A stretch of DNA of 60,000 nucleotides from the NCBI RefSeq assembly GCF_964204645.1, contig NC_134025.1, positions 19,872,001 through 19,932,000 of the forward strand. The letters are read 5' to 3'. Under the pieces are notes generated by a model. That model did not search any database, was not told where the DNA came from, and saw only the letters and a program-made list of their open reading frames with translations. Source of the DNA: Tubulanus polymorphus. Its lineage: Eukaryota > Nemertea > Palaeonemertea > Tubulaniformes > Tubulanidae. Shown one piece after another: positions 53,223-60,000 of the stretch. Each line of letters starts with the position of its first letter. Within the stretch, counting starts at the first letter, position 1. Position numbers and translations under genes: made by a program.

Positions 53223-56200
53223 GTCGGATACTCGCTTATATCACGATCACATTTATATCACATGAATACTGATGGTCCAGAATTTTCTCCTCTATTCTCC
53301 TTTCTGTTCCGACCCTTTTTTCTGGCTGTAAATCGATGATACATGTCAACAGTCGTTATTCTAGTTGTGAGAGTATATTGGAAAAATTGAACCCGAAATA
53401 TTTCAGTGTTTTTAATCATTCTTGTAGATATAGATTCAATTTTTCCGTTTACAGAAATTAATTGGAAGTCGTATAGTTTTTGGAAACGGCTGGAAATCGG
53501 AATTTTTCGAAGTCGAAGGATTTGTCTTGGTCCCAAAAGATCCAACTTACGCAAGGCTTTTAAACTTCGGATAAACCGTCGAAATCACTTTTAAATTTTA
53601 AAACTAGTTATTCATAGCTCAGGAAGTCGGAAGAAACCCCACTTCATCTCTCCTTACAGATTCGGCACTGGAAATTATTTTTTAAAATGTGTTTTAGTTA
53701 CCCCACTAAAAAACGAGTCAATATGTTTAATGGATGGCTGAATTTTTAAATTTTGATGCTATGTATGTTGCGCTCATCTTAATAACTATTCTAAACATTT
53801 AGGCTAAGTAACATCACGATGTGAATGCATTACATGTAATATTATGATTGAAACAATAAAAATAAATTCATGCTTCAAAATATTTCGTATTGGGGCTTAC
53901 GTCGAGTACTTTACTTCAGTAATTATCATTAAATGATATGATAGAATGCTAGAAAAATGTATTTGTAGGGCTGAACAGGCTATTCATATGTTGGGCTCTG
54001 CATCAAAGATCTGGTCTGCAGCAGCGATGTGGGGGCCTCGAGATATTGCATTAGAAGCCTTGGCAGTACATAGGAATCGATCTGCAGTCTGGGCGGACCA
54101 CAATTCGATATTTTTCCTTCTATATATTTGAGATATTTGCCCAAGGGTGTTGTCTTCCAGTCAAAACTATAGATGCATAAACTACTCAACTAAAATGTTG
54201 AACTAAAACCCAATACGATAACGTGAACTTCGGAAATTGATGTCGGGGAATTTAACATATGTAGGCCCTAGTCGTATAAGGAATCAAGTATGCTGCATCG
54301 AATCGATCCTATTCCTTTTCAGCAATGGAAACACAACGCTATGGTCTTATTTGAAAATATCTTTATTGACATGTAAATATGCACAAAATCTGTAGAGATA
54401 TGATTAATTCTCGATGACTACAACATTAATACATATGTGTCAAACCTACGATGGAGAACCGAAACATTTTTTTCTCAACTATTTTTTCATTTTTTGACTG
54501 GTCCCCTGATGTACAACCATGGAGGACTCTTAGTAGAGACATCATGCCATGCAACAGAAATAATCTATTCCCACAATGGTTGTTACGTGGTATGGCAATA
54601 ATGAATATTCCGACACTTTTGATAATTACAGCACAAAATTAATCTTTTACACAAGGGTCATTTTAAACTATGTACGATATACATGTACCTGAGGTTGATA
54701 GAAATTCCTCAAATCGAAAATAACTGAATCTACATAGGGGAATCAATATATACCTTGTAGACAAATGGCCATTTAACATCATTATCAATACATAACATGG
54801 TTTTCATAAAAATTGACTAATACGTAGTAGTGTATTCAAATTTTCAACTCCCCTGGTGTAGAGTATACTCATTAGTCACAGATTTCTACAGGTATATAAC
54901 ATGTGACAGTGCTAATGATTATTGAAAATGAAGAAAATCATACATTGGATAATATAGCAGCAATATTAGACAATTGGTGGTCACCAATTTTAATAGGGGT
55001 AGACCTCTTACCTGCTAATACACCAGGGTCAAGGAAATCAATATAGGTTGGCAGGCTGTATGGTGCCAATGAAAAATTCAAGATGGCAGACATGGCTGTC
55101 ATGTTGGACATATCATCTAGCCGATAGATCACCATTTTCAATATCACCTCTTACCTGTTCCAACTCATACACAAACTTTCAAGAAGATTTATTAAGACTT
55201 ACCGGCTGTAGAGTTCTAACAAACCTTACAGGAGGGTGGTGCAGGAGGGTTAGAGATTATTACAACATTGAACATTTTGAAAGTTCAGATGAGAAACTAA
55301 GCTTCTTTCGCAAGTTATTTTGTACCAATGGAGGCACGTGTCATACATGAGCAAAAATGGACTTCAGTAAAGCAAAAGTCCATAAAAATTATACGATGCC
55401 CCTAGGAAAGGCATCAAGACAACACATCAAAGTGTAATGAAAACGTTAAAAAGAAACCTGATTCCATCTATGGACACTCATAATCCTCAAATGGACAAAA
55501 ATGTTTGAATATTCAATACAAGTTCATACCTGCAAATGCAAATCAATTATACAAATTCACACATGGAATCAAAATTAGAAGAAGTTGCGTTGGCACAACC
55601 ATAGAAGAGAATCTTCAATGACATAACAAAATAGAGAATATTCTTTTTTCAGAGTACATTTTTAAAGGGGTCCAGGAACACTGTACTATGCCTACTCGGA
55701 AAGTGATATGGAATGCCCAAAAATCAGACACTCCATGTCAAGTTTAAATATAGAATGAATGGTGTGAATTTTAGTTAATTAAAGATTTCATATCGATATG
55801 AGCTTACTGTTTTGATCAGTTCAAAAACCTGGTGAAAAAAGGATAAATTCGAGCCTCGACTATTTTTGCACCGGTAGCTGGCGCCATCTAATTAACTAAC
55901 ACATCAGCGTTTCAGTCGTAGCGGAGTTCGGATTTTAGATGCAACTATATTTCAACTTGGGTTGTATTCTCACTTGGGGCGTAACACTCTCACGCTGCTG
56001 GTGGAAGCGAGGGCGGGAGCGATACCGGACCACTGGCAAGCGAGGATGGTTCGGGAGTGATACCGGACCCCTGGCAAGCGAGGATGACTCTGACTGCGAA
56101 TGCAGGTGGCGCAGAATTGGACAGGCGACCAGTCTACAATATTTGGGGAAAACCCAACCCGGTAGTTTTTGTTCATAGTCTCTAGTCTCTGCCTAGTCTC

Positions 56201-56361
56201 TGAGTTCCATGGTGTATGGGTGTACACTCGCCCGGTAAGTTGTCAGAGGTGTATTTATATGTATTAGGCCCGTGCCGTGCTTAAATGAGGGGTAGTTAGT
56301 TAGGCCTACCTAATCGTTGGTTGTAAGCTTTTTATAATCGGATGATGGGCTTATACCACGG
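53223..56361. other. Intergenic, little recognisable
   Basis: A frame at 53946-54131 (MLEKCICRAEQAIHMLGSAS and onward to WADHNSIF) looks mildly protein-like but shows no domain or splice context. A TTTTCAACTCCCCTGGTG word at 54839 is another trace of the CGCCCCTGGTG repeat. At 56000-56085 a 39-bp unit (GGGAGCGATACCGGACCACT and following) is duplicated in a CpG-rich stretch. Confidence 0.35.
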
Positions 56362-57503
56362 CACAGGGGCTCGTTACGATAGCTGGGGGTCCAAAATCAA
56401 AGATTTGACCCAGTATCCTAGGTACCACCTATAAAAAAAGAAAAGGGAGCTAACATTTTGACATACAAGAATTGACCTTCTCATTTCAACCCCTCATAAC
56501 TTCGTAACCGATCGACCGATTTACACGAAATTAGATTCGTTTCATTCCTAAGAGGTTACTTTTTCGTTTGAGACCTTCCGCGCCAAAATCGGATAAATCA
56601 CGACTCAAATCCGAAAAAACGGGTCAAAATATCAAAAGCCGGAATAACTAGGATGGCTTGAAGTGCTCAATTTCCGATGAAAAACGATGAGTTGACGCGG
56701 TTCCCGGACGTTAATCTTCACATATCATACATCGCTGGAAAGCTTATGAACTGACCTTATTGAAAGACGCGTGTATTTGACAATGCGTTCCGATACCCGC
56801 GACTGGCGAGCTGATAATCCAGATTGATGCGATAAATACGATTTCCAAGTGTATTCCGGCCGCCATTAACTGCGTGACGTCATGAGAAATCCCAGCATGC
56901 AACGCTAGATAATTGACATATTCAGTCGACCAATCACGTATCGCGAATTTATCAGTCCTCAGAGCCCGTGACGTCACACCCTCAATGGCGGTTCAGTGAC
57001 GCTTAAAGTGCGTATTTATCGGTTCGGTGCGTATTATCACCTCGCTTGTCGCCGGTTTCGGAACGGATTATCAAATAAACGCATTTTTCAATAAGGTCAG
57101 TTCATAAGCTTTCCAGCGATGTATGATATGTGAAGATTAACGTCCGGGAACCGCGTCAACTCATCGTTTTTCGTCGGGAATCGACTACTCCGAGACGTCC
57201 TAGTAATTCCGGCTTTGGCTATTTGGACTCGTTTTTTCGGATTTGAGTCGTGATTTCTCGGGTGTCTCTTATCCGATTTTGTCGCGGAAGGTCTCAAACG
57301 AAAAAGTAACCTCTTAGGAATGAAACGAAACCAATTTCGAGCGAATCGGTCGATGGGTTACGAAGTTATGAGCGATTGAAATGAGAAGGTCAATTCTAGT
57401 ATGTCAAAATGTTAGCTCCCTTTTCTTTTTTTATAGGTGGTACCTAGGATACTGGGTCAAATCTTTGATTTTGGACCCCCAGCTATCGTAACGAGCCCCT
57501 GTG
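56362..57503. mobile_element. Foldback element F3
   Basis: Arms of about 415 bp (56362-56775 and 57080-57503) starting CACAGGGGCTCGTTACGATA. Both arms share GTAACGAAGTTATG-type and CATACATCGCTGGAAAGCTT segments. A 10-bp direct repeat GCTTATACCA lies at 56349-56358 and 57504-57513 and may be a target duplication (three extra bases, CGG, lie at the left end). AAAAGGGAGCTAAC is shared with F2. Confidence 0.8.
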
Positions 57504-57706
57504 GCTTATACCAACGTAGGGATGACAAGGGGGAAGGGCCAAAACACGGTTGAAAAGAAAAAAGTAACACGGCCCAAGTCCGATATAAGTCGAAATAGTG
57601 CAGCTGGCGCATGTTTATGGCGGTAATTCGGTCATCTTCTTCACCGAATGGTAGACAGGCCGACATAACAGTTTTACAGTAAACACACAAATTGCACGTG
57701 TCTACC

Positions 57707-58899
57707 CACAGGCAGGGGCGGATCCAGACCGTATTAGCCGTATTGCCCAATACGGTCTAGAATTTTTAAGTGCCCTTCGAAATTTCACCGGCAATATTTT
57801 TGACAGCATTATTTCAGCAACCGCTAATTCCGTGTCCGTAATCCGGGCATAATTATAAAATTAATCGGTATGTACTGCTGCCGAGAAAGTGAGGAGAGAT
57901 AATCATATTTGTAAAGCCTTTAATCATGATAAATTAAAAAGGGCACTTTCCTTTTGCAAGGGGCACTCATGCTTTAGATGAGGGCACCTTGTCCTTGCCT
58001 TTTCAGGGAGGGCTAAAGGGGCACTCGTACTTTAGAAGAGGGCACTATACGCCGAAAATGTTGAAGAAAAGGGCACTTTTTTGCCTAATTTTTAAAATTT
58101 AGGGGCACTTTTGGTTTGGAAGATGGCACAAGACATAAGGATAAATGTGAAGACGAGGCAATTTTTGGCCCAGACCCCCTCTAAGGACTTTGCGCCTACG
58201 GCGCTCGCATTGACCTGGATACTGGGTGTGCCCTAAGATCAGAAAGGTGCCCTTAAATTTCCTACCATTAATTATTGTCTACCCATCCCCCTGGATCCGC
58301 CCCTGACAGGGGCTTGTAAACTGGCTTGGATTTTACTTCCGGGTTGTTGATAATCTCGCGAGAATGGCACTAAATTTAAACTGCAAATAAATTCGAAATA
58401 TCACAGAAACCTCTTGTTGATGTTGTTTATTTATCCACTATAGAGTTCCGATAAACAATTGGCTGTTAAGGATCAGTAATAGTATCAGCGGGCGCGACAC
58501 CTTACTATATTAGAATAACAAGGGATGAAACGGCTTCGCTTTTGCCTGTGACCGTATTGATGCGGCGGAAACCACTGCGCATGCGTGGCAACTTGCCGAA
58601 AGGTTAAGATCAGTTCAAGTTCAATTGATTTTTCTCAAAAACCTCTGTCAAGCCAAGGCAATCACACTTCTAAGGAAAGTATCAATTTTTGAATTGATGT
58701 AGAAAAACTATAATGTGTAGTTTGATTGACAGCTCACTAGTGCTCGGAAAGTTGCCGCGCAATAGTGGATAAATAAACAACATCAACAAGAGGTATTTCT
58801 GTGATATTTTGAATTTATTTGCATTTTAAATTTAGCGCCATTCTCACGAGATTATCAACACCCGGAAGTAAAATCCAAGCCAGTTTACAAGCCCCTGTG
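57707..58899. mobile_element. Foldback element F4, split by a nested element
   Basis: Left stub CACAGG at 57707-57712, then a nested element, then ACAGGGGCTTGTAAACTGG from 58306 to the right end CCCCTGTG at 58899. The arms (about 140 bp) share TTACTTCCGGGTTGTTGATA and CAACATCAACAAGAGGT. TCTACC flanks both sides (57701-57706, 58901-58906), an apparent target duplication. Confidence 0.7.
57713..58305. mobile_element. CAGGGGCGGATCC-ended MITE nested in F4
   Basis: It is bounded by CAGGGGCGGATCCAG and CTGGATCCGCCCCTG. Inside are repeated AGGGCACT words (GGGGCACTCGTACTTTAGAA, AAGGGCACTTTTTTGCC). The five bases ACAGG occur on both sides (57708-57712, 58306-58310). CAGGGGCGGATCC ends are, as I recall, typical of an hAT-like MITE group in invertebrates; the short duplication does not confirm hAT, which normally makes 8 bp. 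Confidence 0.65.
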
Positions 58900-60000
58900 G
58901 TCTACCTGTCTACCTTGTTAATATGAAATTCGGTTCGAATCCCACAATTTACGGAATCAACAAATATAAATATATTTGGTTCAAATCCCAGAATGTACGG
59001 AATATAAAACACACATTGCATGTGCAGAGTTGCCACTTCTCCGGATTTCTCCGGAATTCCGGATTTTAAAAAAATCCAATTTCATTTCCGGATTTTCGGG
59101 AGAAGTCAAATAACCACAAAAGAAAACATCGCGAAAAAAATAAAATCAATTCGGGATTCGACCCTAAACATCAAAACGTAACGGCTCCGTAGAGGGTTCG
59201 AAAAAGCCGTAGTACAACCCTGCAGTACACGATTAAACCAAGATGACGCGACGATCGAAATCGACTGACGCTTCGTTTGTTTTTGGCTCTGGTTTATATA
59301 TGAGGTGTATTTGACGGAACCAATCGCTATTTGAAAAAATGATCTATACACATTGTTGTTATTGACATATCTTGGAGTGAGTGAGTGTATAACCTTTGAG
59401 AAAATGCTTACTGAAAGTTTGAAGCGACAGATTTTCATTGGATTGACAGACGTGAAAATTGATACACACTTCCGGTAAGGGAGCGTTCACAAATTACGTA
59501 CCTCAAAATCTTCCGTTTTTCTGACCCCCCCTCCCCCTTGTACCGCCTTTGTACCAAATTCACTGACCCCACTCTTAGGTACGTACCATCGCACCCATGA
59601 CCAGCCCCCCCCCCCCCAATTATATTGATGCAAAGAACACAAATCAAAAAAATATAAATACCTGATTTCATTAATGATGTACCAACAAGTGCGTGAAAGA
59701 TCGGTACCCGGTATTGGGGAAATCCCAGTTGAAGTCTACTACAAGTGGTACCTCGACATTTTGTTTAGAACAAAATTCCGATATTAAATAAATGACGCAA
59801 CAAAAGAATTAAGCAAGTATTGTTGTTTATTGATTTATATACCCGGTACTAAAAGCCGATAAAACACCAACGGCTATTTTCATTTGAGTTTGGTACATAA
59901 AGTACGTACCAAGATTTATTTATACCCCCCTCCCTCAAAGTACGTACCTTTTTTGCTGATCCCCCTCCCCCCATGTACCATTTTCTACCAAAATTCAGTA
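58900..60000. other. Right end of window, no gene seen
   Basis: A repeated pair TCGGTTCGAATCCCA / TTGGTTCAAATCCCA at 58932 and 58980 (about 48 bp unit with TACGGAAT) and a stretch of TACGTACC words with poly-C (59500-59620, 59900-59990, for example CAAAGTACGTACC) that occurs in both orientations and may be another inverted-repeat element cut by the window edge. Confidence 0.4.

Noticed and set aside
55048-55350. 100-codon plus-strand frame
   Set aside because: No recognisable domain, no splice context and several overlapping frames on the other strand; left unannotated.
1-60000. CRISPR arrays, operons or bacterial signals
   Set aside because: Introns, SINE and MITEs show a metazoan-type genome; the short tandem repeats have no spacer structure.

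Overview
The window is eukaryotic: AT-rich, intron-rich, long-intron DNA full of small transposable elements. Repeat types typical of invertebrate genomes are present: a tRNA-derived SINE, a piggyBac-type MITE with TTAA sites, PIF/Harbinger-like fragments with MADF coding, a repeat ending in a GACGGACGAACG tract, and a hammerhead-like motif. I infer a marine invertebrate (mollusc, brachiopod, echinoderm or similar) and cannot resolve the phylum.

One host gene can be assembled with confidence. It lies on the minus strand with seven coding exons between 39330 and 10059, and its intron phases agree at every junction. Exons 1-3 rebuild a Slp-homology/Rab-binding domain: a helix with VLQRD, an eight-cysteine FYVE-like zinc finger, then a TGNWF motif. 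This is the N-terminus of a synaptotagmin-like (Slp/bitesize), Slac2 or rabphilin-type Rab effector. Exons 4-7 encode a Ser/Pro-rich, acidic low-complexity region. The last exon seen ends in an open donor, so the gene leaves the window to the left; no C2 domain is visible. Two branch points are predicted: an alternative first exon at 21278-21173, whose phase joins exon 4 and would give an isoform without the Rab-binding domain, and an exon 6 that can either splice on or read through to a stop.

The most striking object lies inside intron 1, at 30349-35652. It is a 5.3 kb, very AT-rich element with about 2 kb inverted arms, a 6-bp target duplication (CACATA), AG...CT ends and a roughly 190-bp imperfect hairpin at each end. 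Each arm carries a 199-aa ORF ending in a zinc finger, a 24-bp tandem array and a 72-aa membrane-protein ORF. The unique centre carries a C2H2 membrane protein ORF and two further palindromes. It has no integrase, polymerase, transposase or capsid gene. Size of duplication and ends recall Polinton/Maverick elements, while the telomere-like hairpins and 5.3 kb length recall hairpin-ended viral replicons. I regard it as a possibly undescribed non-autonomous or satellite-type element.

Layout: 1-10 kb is intergenic or downstream gene territory with MITEs and a SINE; 10-39.3 kb is the Rab effector gene with repeat-filled introns; 39.4-60 kb is upstream sequence with decayed 190-bp repeats (41.4-43.1 kb), a LINE 3' relic (43.2 kb), a hammerhead-like ribozyme inside a hairpin (47.4 kb), a series of foldback elements most of which share the terminus CACAGGGGCT (47.8-58.9 kb) and a 61-bp minisatellite (52.0-53.2 kb).
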